Source: Prochlorococcus sp. AG-363-C02 (GTDB taxonomy: Bacteria; Cyanobacteriota; Cyanobacteriia; PCC-6307; Cyanobiaceae). Taken from it: DNA of 64,000 bases. Made by a program: the position numbers and the translations under genes. This document shows positions 56,207 to 64,000 of the stretch, in pieces (within the stretch, counting starts at the first letter, position 1; each line of letters opens with the position of its first letter). The stretch is taken from assembly GCA_003278345.1 (NCBI GenBank), contig QCFH01000006.1, positions 1 to 64,000 of the forward strand, in the 5' to 3' direction. The notes beneath the pieces are model-generated. The model did not search any database. It was not told the DNA's origin and worked only from the letters and a program-made list of their open reading frames with translations.

Positions 56207-56683
56207 CTATTGATTAAATCTCAATTTTTTATAAGCTGTATAAACTGCTATTCCACATGCAACTGATAGGTTTAGACTCCTTACACCATAAGGATTTTGA
56301 CTTGAAGTTATACCAGGCATTTGTATTGTAGCCATAAGTGTACATTGACTTCTAATTCTTTCAGGAAGGCCATTATCTTCTCTTCCAAATATAAGAGTGT
56401 CATTTAGATTGAAATCTATATCTTCCATGTTATCTCCTCCCTGTTTACTAAAACCTATTATCCTTGAGTTTTTAATAGTTTGTTTATAACTATCAAAATT
56501 ATCGTGTATTGATAAATCTAAATGTTTCCAATAATCTAAACCTGCTCTTTTTAAATATTTATCTTCAAGACTAAATCCAAGAGGACAAATTAAATCTAAG
56601 GGCAAATTAAATGCCAAACAGGTTCGTCCAATGTTGCCTGTATTTTGAGGTATCCTGGGTTCAAATAAAGCTACTCTCAACAT
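56207..56683 (-). CDS. trmL: tRNA (cytidine/uridine-34 2'-O)-methyltransferase TrmL
   Basis: A 158-residue SPOUT methyltransferase that modifies the wobble base of leucine tRNAs. It shows VALFEPRIPQNTGNIGRTC, FGREDNGLP and the knot signature NPYGVRSLNLSVACGIAVY, with normal length. It follows cobU with no gap. Confidence 0.93.
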   Translation of the reverse strand: MLRVALFEPRIPQNTGNIGRTCLAFNLPLDLICPLGFSLEDKYLKRAGLDYWKHLDLSIHDNFDSYKQTIKNSRIIGFSKQGGDNMEDIDFNLNDTLIFGREDNGLPERIRSQCTLMATIQMPGITSSQNPYGVRSLNLSVACGIAVYTAYKKLRFNQ

Positions 56684-57226
56684 TTAAATTCTTAACCCTA
56701 TACTAGTAATATTAATAGCTCTACCATGTATAACTAACCAACTATCTGAACTTATTTTATCTACATTATCTACTAATTCACCTAATCTATCTCTAAATAA
56801 GTTACCTATAGCTGTAGGTGGGGAAACACTCCAACCTACCTCTTCACTTACAATAACAATCCTACCTTTATAGTTTATTATGCTATCTAAAATTGAATAA
56901 CTTATTTTGTTCCATTGAGAATTATTTAATTTCAAATAATGTGATACAAGTCCTCCCAAAGAATCTATTAATATTGTAGTCGAATTATCGTGATTGTTTA
57001 AAATACTAACTATATCTGGACTTTCAAATAGATTCCAGGATTTGGGCCTCCTATTTTTATGCTTTTTAATTCTTTCTGCCCATTGTGGCGAATTCGTAAA
57101 TAGATTATTTGTTGCTATATAACTTACTTTTTCTGATTTTGATGAAATTTGCTCAGCCCAAAGGCTTTTACCGCTTTTTACTGGTCCTGTTACAAGAATT
57201 ACTTCTTCTATAATTTTACTCTTCAC
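56684..57226 (-). CDS. cobU: Adenosylcobinamide kinase/guanylyltransferase CobU
   Basis: The 180-residue bifunctional enzyme of (pseudo)cobalamin nucleotide-loop assembly has a P-loop in VTGPVKSGKSLWAEQI, the CobU block ERIKKHKNRRPKSWNLFE with the histidine that accepts GMP, TTILIDSLGGLVSHYL and IVSEEVGWSVSPP. No other cobalamin gene lies in the window. It is joined to trmL without gap and follows the next small membrane gene by 15 bp. Confidence 0.93.
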   Translation of the reverse strand: MKSKIIEEVILVTGPVKSGKSLWAEQISSKSEKVSYIATNNLFTNSPQWAERIKKHKNRRPKSWNLFESPDIVSILNNHDNSTTILIDSLGGLVSHYLKLNNSQWNKISYSILDSIINYKGRIVIVSEEVGWSVSPPTAIGNLFRDRLGELVDNVDKISSDSWLVIHGRAINITSIGLRI

Positions 57227-57241
57227 TTGATTTAACGCTTA

Positions 57242-57553
57242 CTAATTTGAAAAATAAATCCAAGTTGCTATTGGAGCGGCTATAGCTATTACAAGAATTC
57301 CAACAACTAAAGGAATGGCTGTTGCCTTTCCTAATTCTTTATTTCTCATAACATTAAAATTTGGATCTGTTACGGGATTCTCTAGACTTGTAGGTTCCTT
57401 AGCCTCATACTTTAACGCTGCAAAAAGGCTATTATTTGGTGATATTATTTTATATTGACTTGTTTTATCAAGAGCAAAAGTAGGCTCTTGAAAAAATAGT
57501 ACTATTATAAATGCAAAGGCTGTAATGAATTTAATCAAATTGTTGATTATCAC
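57242..57553 (-). CDS. Small secreted/membrane protein (103 residues)
   Basis: A protein with a signal peptide (about 1-28, cleaved after TFA), a polar middle region (about 29-75) and a C-terminal membrane helix (IPLVVGILVIAIAAPIATWI, about 80-99). This looks like a small thylakoid or cytoplasmic-membrane protein with a lumenal or periplasmic domain. I do not recognise the family. Confidence 0.6.
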   Translation of the reverse strand: MIINNLIKFITAFAFIIVLFFQEPTFALDKTSQYKIISPNNSLFAALKYEAKEPTSLENPVTDPNFNVMRNKELGKATAIPLVVGILVIAIAAPIATWIYFSN

Positions 57554-57687
57554 AGGAATTAAATAAGCTTTTATTATTTTGGCATTTTTTAGTTTATTTG
57601 TCTATATTCATTAAGGAATTAAACTCAGGGTTTAAACCCCTAAGATTATATTATTTATTTTCAATTAATCCTAAATAACGACCTTAA

Positions 57688-58299
57688 ATGATTAATACAT
57701 CTTATTTAGCTATTTCTATTGGAAGTTTAATGCTATTGCTTACAGTAATTAATAGTATGTCTATAACTGAAATAACCCCAAGTATTGAAAGAGCAGAAAT
57801 ATTATCAGCACTAACATCAGTAAGCATACTATTAATTGGTTTTTTAGTTAAAAAACAAAATGCAATATCAATTAAGAAGGAAGCTTTAATAGGTAAGCAA
57901 GGCTTCTATCTTTCTAGCGATATAGATTCTGCAATAAAAACTGAATTAGCTTGGGGAACACAGATGATACTTTCAAATACAGCAACATCTTCTCTTCTTA
58001 TATATCTTAATAATAAGGTTATTATAAGGAGGGGATTAATAAATGATACTGAATTTAAGCCTGGCAATATATGCAATATCTCAAAAATCAAAAATAATTA
58101 TATTTCACTTGTGAGTACTAAGTTTTATCCAGGAAAAGAGGAATTTGATTCTATAGTTAAAAATCTTCCTTCAATTATAGTTTTTCCAATAGGAGAAAAG
58201 GGTTGGATAATAATAGGTGGTTGGTCCGAAAGATGTTTTACTAAGACTGATGAATTATGGATAAATGGTTGGGCAAAGAAATTGGTTGAATTAGTATAA
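57688..58299 (+). CDS. Cofactor assembly of complex C subunit B (CCB2/CCB4-like)
   Basis: The 203-residue protein has two N-terminal membrane helices (about 5-22 and 38-55) and a soluble domain with ELAWGTQMILSNTATSSLLIY, PSIIVFPIGEKGWIIIGGWS and WINGWAKKL. This is the pattern of CCB2/CCB4 (DUF2930), which help attach heme c(n) to cytochrome b6. Its 3' end abuts lptC, convergent. Confidence 0.82.
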   Translation: MINTSYLAISIGSLMLLLTVINSMSITEITPSIERAEILSALTSVSILLIGFLVKKQNAISIKKEALIGKQGFYLSSDIDSAIKTELAWGTQMILSNTATSSLLIYLNNKVIIRRGLINDTEFKPGNICNISKIKNNYISLVSTKFYPGKEEFDSIVKNLPSIIVFPIGEKGWIIIGGWSERCFTKTDELWINGWAKKLVELV

Positions 58300-58962
58300 T
58301 TAATTTTTTTTATAAACTTTTAGATTTGTGATTACCTTCCCATTCGGGGTAAAGAATAATAATCTTTTTTTATCACCATTCCAGATTGCCCTCCTTGCAT
58401 TGACACTTACAAATTGCTTTAGAGACTTATCTTTGAATTTATAATTATTAATTCCAAAGAATTTAATAGTGTTTTCCTTATAATCATATGTTGCTGAATT
58501 AGATTTAAATGATGATCCATTTATTACTGAGTTTATCCCACCACTCATTATTATAATTGATCCATTTTTATTCCACTCAACCTTTTTAGTCTCTAAAATA
58601 AAATTATTATCTCTAATTGACTGCATATAAACTTTTTTGTCAAGTATAATTTTATTACCATTATCAACTATGGAAGCTGATTTTGAATTTAGATTATAAT
58701 AAGGCTCATTTTTATAATAAAATATGACTAAAGGATCTATAGCCTTCATTTGCTTAGAGCTTTCTATTATGTACGCCCTGTCTGTGACTAGCTTAAATTG
58801 CTTATTGCCTTCTGTATCTACTTGATCAAGATTTATATTTGTAAATTTAAATGATGGTTTATCTTCTATAGTATCCTTATTATTACATCCACTAATTATA
58901 ATTAGTGTTAATATGATAAATAATTTATCTAACAACTTATTTTTATAATGAAATATTATCAT
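58300..58962 (-). CDS. lptC: LPS export protein LptC (lipoprotein-like)
   Basis: A 220-residue protein with an N-terminal anchor of lipoprotein type (LIIISGCNNKD) and an LptC-type jellyroll: FKLVTDRAYIIESSKQMKAI, then repeated beta strands with YYNLNSKSASIVDNGNKII and GGINSVINGSSFKSNSATYD. It would link the inner-membrane LptBFG with the LPS transport bridge. Its ATG overlaps the metG stop by 4 bp. Confidence 0.82.
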   Translation of the reverse strand: MIIFHYKNKLLDKLFIILTLIIISGCNNKDTIEDKPSFKFTNINLDQVDTEGNKQFKLVTDRAYIIESSKQMKAIDPLVIFYYKNEPYYNLNSKSASIVDNGNKIILDKKVYMQSIRDNNFILETKKVEWNKNGSIIIMSGGINSVINGSSFKSNSATYDYKENTIKFFGINNYKFKDKSLKQFVSVNARRAIWNGDKKRLLFFTPNGKVITNLKVYKKN

Positions 58963-60485
58963 TCTATCTTACTAATTACTGGTTTTGGTTCTGTCAACTC
59001 TGCGCCCTGATTTAAGTGGCCCCAATTTAGATATTTATTCCAGTCGTTAATTTGACTTTCTAGGTTTAATTGTTTTAGCATATTTAAACTTAAATTAGGA
59101 ACTACTGGGTTAATTAACAACGAAACAATTCTACAACTTTCTAAAACATTATAAATATAATAAGCTACTTTTTCCTTATTAGAATCCTCTTTGATCAATT
59201 TCCATGGTTCTTTATCATTTAAATATAAATTGGCTGATGAAGCTAAATTCAAAATAGATTGGCATGCTTCTTTAAATGAAAGCTGATCATAATAATTAAT
59301 TACTTCTTCTATAGATACATTAGCTTTTGACATTAATGAATTACTTTCTTCTTTGTAAGTAAATATTGGCACACAACAATTAAACCATTTTCTTGACATT
59401 GCTATAGTTCTATTTAAAAGATTACCTATAGTATTAGCTAAGTTACTATTTACTAAATCACAAAATCTTTGATTCTGAAAGTCTCCATCTTGACCAAACT
59501 TTATATCACTCAATAAATACCATCTAATTGCATCTTCACCATATATTTCCAATAGTTTCTCAGGATCAATAATATTACCAAGGCTCTTTCCCATTTTTTG
59601 ACCTTCACTAGTAAGAAATCCGTGACCAAAAACTTTATTAGGTAACTCAAGGTTTGCAGACATTAACATTGCTGGCCAGTATATAGCATGAAACCTGAGA
59701 ATATCCTTACCTATTATGTGAACATTAGCTGGCCATCCATATTTAGACAAATTATCAAGTTTTACTTCTTCTTCTTTTGGCAATAATGAAGATAGATAAC
59801 CTAATAAGGCATCAAACCATACATAAAAAGTATGTCCTTGATAACCAGGAACTGAAATCCCCCAAGTTACATCAACTCTAGATATAGAAAAATCTTTTAA
59901 TCCTTTAGAAACGAAATTTACTATTTCATTTTTTCTGGATTCAGGCTGTATAAAATATTTACTTCTTACAAGTGTTTCTATTTCTTTTTGATAATTTGAG
60001 AGGCAGAAGAATAAGTTCTCTTCATCACGCCATTCCAATTTATTTAAATGAATTGGACAATTTGGCTCTTCATCAGTATCATCCACATCCTTATATTCTT
60101 CGCATCCTACGCAATACCATCCTTGCTGGTTGCCTAATTTAATGTCACCCTTAGCTTTAACCCTTAAGAAAAATTCTTCTACTAACTTCTTATGACTTTC
60201 AGATGTAGTTCTGATAAACCTATCATTTGTAATTTTCCATTTATCCCATAACTCAAGGTATTTTTTGGATACATCATTACAATGTTCAGATGGTGAAATA
60301 CCTTTTAATGCAGCTGTCCTTTGGATTTTCTGCCCATGCTCATCTACTCCTGTTACAAATATAATGTCTTTACCTTTAAGCCTTAGATATCTTGCGTAAG
60401 CATCGGTCGCTATCGTAGAATATGTACTTCCTAGATGCGGCTTGTCGTTGACATAATATAAGGGTGTAGTAATAGATATACTCAA
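58959..60485 (-). CDS. metG: Methionyl-tRNA synthetase
   Basis: The 508-residue enzyme has the class I signatures YYVNDKPHLGSTYS (HIGH-like) and KMGKSLGN (KMSKS-like), and zinc cysteines in WYCVGCEEYK and EPNCPIH. It lacks the C-terminal tRNA-binding extension found in some bacteria. Its start overlaps nothing upstream, and lptC follows with a 4 bp overlap. Confidence 0.96.
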   Translation of the reverse strand: MSISITTPLYYVNDKPHLGSTYSTIATDAYARYLRLKGKDIIFVTGVDEHGQKIQRTAALKGISPSEHCNDVSKKYLELWDKWKITNDRFIRTTSESHKKLVEEFFLRVKAKGDIKLGNQQGWYCVGCEEYKDVDDTDEEPNCPIHLNKLEWRDEENLFFCLSNYQKEIETLVRSKYFIQPESRKNEIVNFVSKGLKDFSISRVDVTWGISVPGYQGHTFYVWFDALLGYLSSLLPKEEEVKLDNLSKYGWPANVHIIGKDILRFHAIYWPAMLMSANLELPNKVFGHGFLTSEGQKMGKSLGNIIDPEKLLEIYGEDAIRWYLLSDIKFGQDGDFQNQRFCDLVNSNLANTIGNLLNRTIAMSRKWFNCCVPIFTYKEESNSLMSKANVSIEEVINYYDQLSFKEACQSILNLASSANLYLNDKEPWKLIKEDSNKEKVAYYIYNVLESCRIVSLLINPVVPNLSLNMLKQLNLESQINDWNKYLNWGHLNQGAELTEPKPVISKIE

Positions 60486-60557
60486 GAAAAATAAGCAACA
60501 ATAATATTATTCTACCTATAAATGCTCTCAATATCAATTTCCTCTACTATTATCCAA

Positions 60558-61793
60558 TTAATTTTCTATGCTTATTAATATTTTATCGTTAGTTATATCT
60601 ACATCTAGGATGTTAATTAATAATTGATCTCCTAATAAGAAATTATTTGGAGATCGTAAAGTACAAACAATATCTATATACAAATCTTCAAAATATAGCA
60701 ATAAAACTCTTTCCGCTTTATTTAACCATCTTATAAATAATACACTATAGGTATTATCTATTTCATTGGAAAACCATTTAAGGTAATTACCACGCTTAAT
60801 TGATCTAGATATATTTAGATGCCTTTTGAAATTATTATTGTATGAATTAACTATTTTTGCAACAGCCTCTTTAGTTAGAGTCTTATTTCCTTTTAAAAAT
60901 AGCAAGATTTGATGATGTATTAAGAAATCAATATACCTTCTTAAGGGAGACGTAGCAAATGTATAACTATCTAGGCCAAGACTATAATGAGGTTTAGAAT
61001 CTAATTCAAGATTTGATTTACTTAAAGAGTTTTTTAAGAGATAGTTATATATATGAATATGTAAATTCTTTTCTATTTTATATTTGAACCTAGGTTTTTC
61101 TTGTGTTCTGTAAGGGATAATAATATTATTAGTTGTACAAAATTTTGAAATTAGATGGTTATAAATTATCATTGCTTCACTTACTAGTTTTCTTGATTCT
61201 GTTTGTAGTCTTATCTGTTTTAATATTTTATTTTTCTCCTTAATTAAATATCCAATTGGTTCATCTATATTTATGGCACCTTTTTTAATTCTTGATTCAA
61301 AGTGTTCTTTTAGTAAGAATTTAAGTCTAACAAGTTCATATTCTTCTTTTGGCTGATAATCAAGAATCTCATCTGCTTCTTCATAATTTAGCTTATAGTT
61401 AGGTTTAATTATCGTTCTATATAATTCAAATTCATCCACTTCTCCATTACTTCTAAAACTCACTTTAATACTTAAAGCTAATGATTCTCTGCCCTTCAAC
61501 AAACTAATATTATTAGTTATTAAATCCTTTGGTAGCATATATACTGACTCTTCTGAATTATAAAGAGTACAAGCCCTACTAAGAGCATTAATTGATATTT
61601 CACTTTTTAGCTCTATAAAATATGATGGAAGAGAGATATGTATCCATATAGTCTTTTCTCCTTCTAGTGATATTGCATCATCAATTTCAACAGTATTTTT
61701 GTCATCAATTGTATATGTTTTAAGCTCTCTAAGATCTAGAAAGCCTTCTTTTTCAGTTAAATTATTAATATTAAATTCATGTTTTATATTCAT
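60558..61793 (-). CDS. RNB-domain ribonuclease (Zam/RNase II-like)
   Basis: A 411-residue protein made up mainly of an RNB domain, without an S1 or cold-shock domain that I can see. The active-site aspartate cluster is present as TIDDKNTVEIDDAIS (Asp30, Glu36, Asp38, Asp39; one aspartate is conservatively replaced by Glu). The second site ATSPLRRYIDFLIHHQ is intact. It should be a 3'-5' exoribonuclease. In cyanobacteria the related zam gene was named for acetazolamide resistance. It lies between rpsR and metG. Confidence 0.85.
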   Translation of the reverse strand: MNIKHEFNINNLTEKEGFLDLRELKTYTIDDKNTVEIDDAISLEGEKTIWIHISLPSYFIELKSEISINALSRACTLYNSEESVYMLPKDLITNNISLLKGRESLALSIKVSFRSNGEVDEFELYRTIIKPNYKLNYEEADEILDYQPKEEYELVRLKFLLKEHFESRIKKGAINIDEPIGYLIKEKNKILKQIRLQTESRKLVSEAMIIYNHLISKFCTTNNIIIPYRTQEKPRFKYKIEKNLHIHIYNYLLKNSLSKSNLELDSKPHYSLGLDSYTFATSPLRRYIDFLIHHQILLFLKGNKTLTKEAVAKIVNSYNNNFKRHLNISRSIKRGNYLKWFSNEIDNTYSVLFIRWLNKAERVLLLYFEDLYIDIVCTLRSPNNFLLGDQLLINILDVDITNDKILISIEN

Positions 61794-61877
61794 TATAATG
61801 TTTTATGTTTGATGACATCCTTTAATATTTATTGTATTTATACAACTCTCATCTTATCAATAAGAACAGACCTATAT

Positions 61878-62099
61878 TTAGCCTTCAGGATTAACAAAGG
61901 GTAAAAGTGCAATGATTCTGGCTCTTTTTACAGCAGTTGTTAAATCTCTTTGTTGTTGTGCTGTAAGGCCTGTAAGTCTTCGAGGAAGGATCTTTCCTCT
62001 TTCAGTTATAAACTTTTTTAATGTTTCCACATCTTTGTAATCAATAGGATCTCCTGGTTTTATTGGGGATAGCTTTTTTTTAAAAAATGAATTTGGCAT
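61878..62099 (-). CDS. rpsR: 30S ribosomal protein S18
   Basis: The 73-residue protein has [20 protein letters not shown] and [20 protein letters not shown], the S18 signature, and normal length. It follows rpmG on the same strand, with 31 bp between, and precedes the RNB gene. Confidence 0.97.
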   Translation of the reverse strand: MPNSFFKKKLSPIKPGDPIDYKDVETLKKFITERGKILPRRLTGLTAQQQRDLTTAVKRARIIALLPFVNPEG

Positions 62100-62130
62100 T
62101 TGATGATTTAGTGGAAGTTTAAGTGGTTAA

Positions 62131-62328
62131 TTACTTAATTTCTTTGTGGATAGTCATTTTATTAAGTTGAGGACAGAACTTTTTCAGTTCTAGCCTTTCA
62201 GTGGTATTTCTTCGATTCTTTTCTGTCGTGTATCTTGACACACCTGGAGATCGCTTCTCAGAAGAGGGAGCAGTTCGACATTCAGTGCACTCAAGGGTGA
62301 CAATTATCCTAGTACCTTTTTTTGCCAT
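62131..62328 (-). CDS. rpmG: 50S ribosomal protein L33
   Basis: A 65-residue basic protein with [15 protein letters not shown] and [20 protein letters not shown]. The first CxxC is present (CTEC), but the second reads FCPQLNK, so only one cysteine remains of the usual pair. Zinc binding is therefore probably weakened or lost, as seen in some L33 forms. It is divergent from pheT. Confidence 0.97.
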   Translation of the reverse strand: MAKKGTRIIVTLECTECRTAPSSEKRSPGVSRYTTEKNRRNTTERLELKKFCPQLNKMTIHKEIK

Positions 62329-62444
62329 AAGGACTTACAGTCGCTTAGCGAAACTTAGTAACAAAGATAAATTCTACAAGCTAAAGTGAACCTTTTAATA
62401 AATTACTTTGAAACCGTAGGATGAATGTATAACAAAAAATAAAA

Positions 62445-64000
62445 ATGAAGGTATCTCTTTCCTGGCTTAAAGAACTTGTCTCGATCACCTGCGATGTAGA
62501 TGATATAGCAGAATCCCTTTCTATGTCTGGATTCGAGGTTGAGGAAGTAGTGGATTTGTCTTCATCAATTAAAGGTCTAGTAATTGGTTATATCCAAAAA
62601 ATCGAAGATCATCCAAATGCGAATAAACTAAAAATATGCACAGTAGACGTTGGAAAAGCTGAATCTCTTCAGATAGTTTGTGGTGCTTCTAATGTGAGAG
62701 AAGGCATCAATGTATTAGTAGCTACAGAGGGAGCTTATTTAAAGGCTATAGAACTGAAAATAAAATCAAATAAAATTAGAGGTATAAATAGCCAGGGAAT
62801 GATTTGTTCCTTGAGTGAAATCGGTATGGAGTCTACTAGTAATGGAATAGCAGTTTTAGATGATATTTACAATGAAATACCTGCCGTGGGCAAAAATCCA
62901 GCTGATTTACTGGGACTAAATGATGTCATTTTAGATTTGGCAATTACAGCTAACAGGCCAGATGGAATGTCGATGGTTGGTATTGCTAGAGAAGTTTCAG
63001 CTATTAAAAAAGCAAATTTAACATTACCAAAATTAGAAACTAATAATGATGAATATATTTTATTTGCATCAAATCTTTTTGCAAAGAAAGCTATTAATAA
63101 AGAAGGCATTTACTCAATCCACTATATTGAAAATATTGATGGATCTCTAGAGGCTCCTAATTTTATTAGAAATAGACTAAAAAATAGTGGTATAAATTCT
63201 ATAAATCTAATTGTTGATGTCATTAATTATGTAATGCTTGAGCAAGGACAACCAATGCATGCATTTGATGCAGATTTATTGGACAAAATAACTAACAAGA
63301 AAGTAAGTGAAAAAGATTTTGGGATACGTCTGGCTCATGAAGGAGAAACATTTCTAGGTGTAGATGCTAAGAAGTATGTTCTGACTTCTAAAACACACTT
63401 AGTAACTTGTTCTGATATTCCTATTGCTATAGCAGGCGTATTAGGATCTAGCAATTCATCAGTAAATAACAAGACAAAAAGAATCTGGCTAGAATCTGCA
63501 TTATTTGCTCCTGGTGCTGTTAGAAATTCTGTAAGGGATATTGGCAAGAGGACAGATGCTAGCAGTAGATATGAAAAAGGAATTTCATCAAATATGACTA
63601 TATTATCAGCCAATAGAGTAATTTCTCTTTTAATAGAATATTGCAATTGTTATGTTAAATATAGATTTATTGATAAAAAGAATATTGCTATAGAAAATGA
63701 GATAATTCTTAGAAGAAGTAAGATTAATTCACTATTAGGTAAAATAAACGTAAAAGGAAATAAAAATAATTTAAGATATTTAACAGAAGATGAGATAAAA
63801 GAACCTTTGCTTCTACTAGGTTGTAATGTGAAAGAATATACAGATGGTTGGCTTGTTAAACCTCCATTAAATAGAACTAATGATTTATATAGAGAAATAG
63901 ATTTTATAGAAGAAATTGCTCGACTAGTTGGTTACGATAAATTTGATTCTAATTTACCTCAACCTATTAGTCCAGGTATATTAAATCCAATACAAAAGAC
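62445..64000 (+). CDS. pheT: Phenylalanyl-tRNA synthetase beta subunit (partial, 3' end outside window)
   Basis: The frame runs from ATG 62445 to the window edge, giving 518 residues of about 800. It begins VSLSWLKELVSITCDVDDIA, followed by a tRNA-binding EMAP-like domain (VIGYIQKIEDHPNANKLKIC, about 46-65), B3 domain features (NLIVDVINYVMLEQGQPMHAFD) and SRYEKGISSN. The last visible part, YREIDFIEEIARLVGYDK, begins the B5/core region. It charges tRNA-Phe with the alpha subunit. Confidence 0.96.
   Translation, partial: MKVSLSWLKELVSITCDVDDIAESLSMSGFEVEEVVDLSSSIKGLVIGYIQKIEDHPNANKLKICTVDVGKAESLQIVCGASNVREGINVLVATEGAYLKAIELKIKSNKIRGINSQGMICSLSEIGMESTSNGIAVLDDIYNEIPAVGKNPADLLGLNDVILDLAITANRPDGMSMVGIAREVSAIKKANLTLPKLETNNDEYILFASNLFAKKAINKEGIYSIHYIENIDGSLEAPNFIRNRLKNSGINSINLIVDVINYVMLEQGQPMHAFDADLLDKITNKKVSEKDFGIRLAHEGETFLGVDAKKYVLTSKTHLVTCSDIPIAIAGVLGSSNSSVNNKTKRIWLESALFAPGAVRNSVRDIGKRTDASSRYEKGISSNMTILSANRVISLLIEYCNCYVKYRFIDKKNIAIENEIILRRSKINSLLGKINVKGNKNNLRYLTEDEIKEPLLLLGCNVKEYTDGWLVKPPLNRTNDLYREIDFIEEIARLVGYDKFDSNLPQPISPGILNPIQK

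Overview
The window is a compact, AT-rich stretch of a marine picocyanobacterial chromosome, almost certainly Prochlorococcus. Three things point there: the low GC, the very short or overlapping gene joints, and the gene set. That set includes aerobic chlorophyll synthesis (AcsF with Ycf54 and a C2-type ferredoxin), Psb30/Ycf12, Ycf20, a CCB2/CCB4-like cytochrome b6f assembly factor, a CPP1-like protein and 6S RNA downstream of purK. There is no phage, insertion sequence, CRISPR array or rRNA operon. The species and clade are inferred from gene content and style; no database search was possible.

Layout. 0-21 kb is core housekeeping: prfC (5' end outside), CPP1-like, hslO, an ABC ATPase, DUF3531, rsmE, a VTE6-like membrane protein, then a minus-strand run aspC-phnD-phnC-phnE-SGNH hydrolase, then a VOC protein, a UDG, ispG, a CTP protease, DUF1543, nadA, a phosphoesterase, a TPM protein, a MidA methyltransferase, aroB, purK and the 6S RNA. 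21.5-27.3 kb is an accessory islet. It holds a minus-strand operon (ferritin-like diiron protein, NodU-type carbamoyltransferase, 53-residue DUF5989-like membrane peptide, D-lactate dehydrogenase) and a divergent membrane-anchored SGNH hydrolase. 27.3-32.3 kb is a loose region of small genes: a secreted peptide with an (GGC)11 tract, a TPR lipoprotein, two DoxX paralogues, several peptides of 35-97 residues, a probable unannotated small RNA with its own terminator, and 626 bp with no gene I can support.

32.3-50.4 kb returns to core genes: mfd, TerC, fmt, tldE-tldD, the cyclase genes ycf54/fdC2/acsF, DUF2996, ubiX, an RNase R-like protein that has lost its catalytic residues, a split GDT1 manganese-exporter pair coupled to a cysteine-cluster protein, psb30 and recJ. 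50.4-64 kb carries a HAD phosphatase, ycf20, rpmF, an FtsH-like protein without its protease zinc site plus a membrane partner gene, a peroxiredoxin, tRNA-Met, trmL, cobU, a CCB2/4-like protein, lptC, metG, an active-type RNB ribonuclease, rpsR, rpmG and the 5' two-thirds of pheT.

Most interesting: the carbamoyltransferase/DUF5989/SGNH/diiron islet, two pseudoenzymes (FtsH-like and RNase R-like) kept as full-length genes, the poly-glycine secreted peptide, a candidate small RNA at about 29.1-29.3 kb, and a metallophosphoesterase whose catalytic N-terminus has no canonical start codon.
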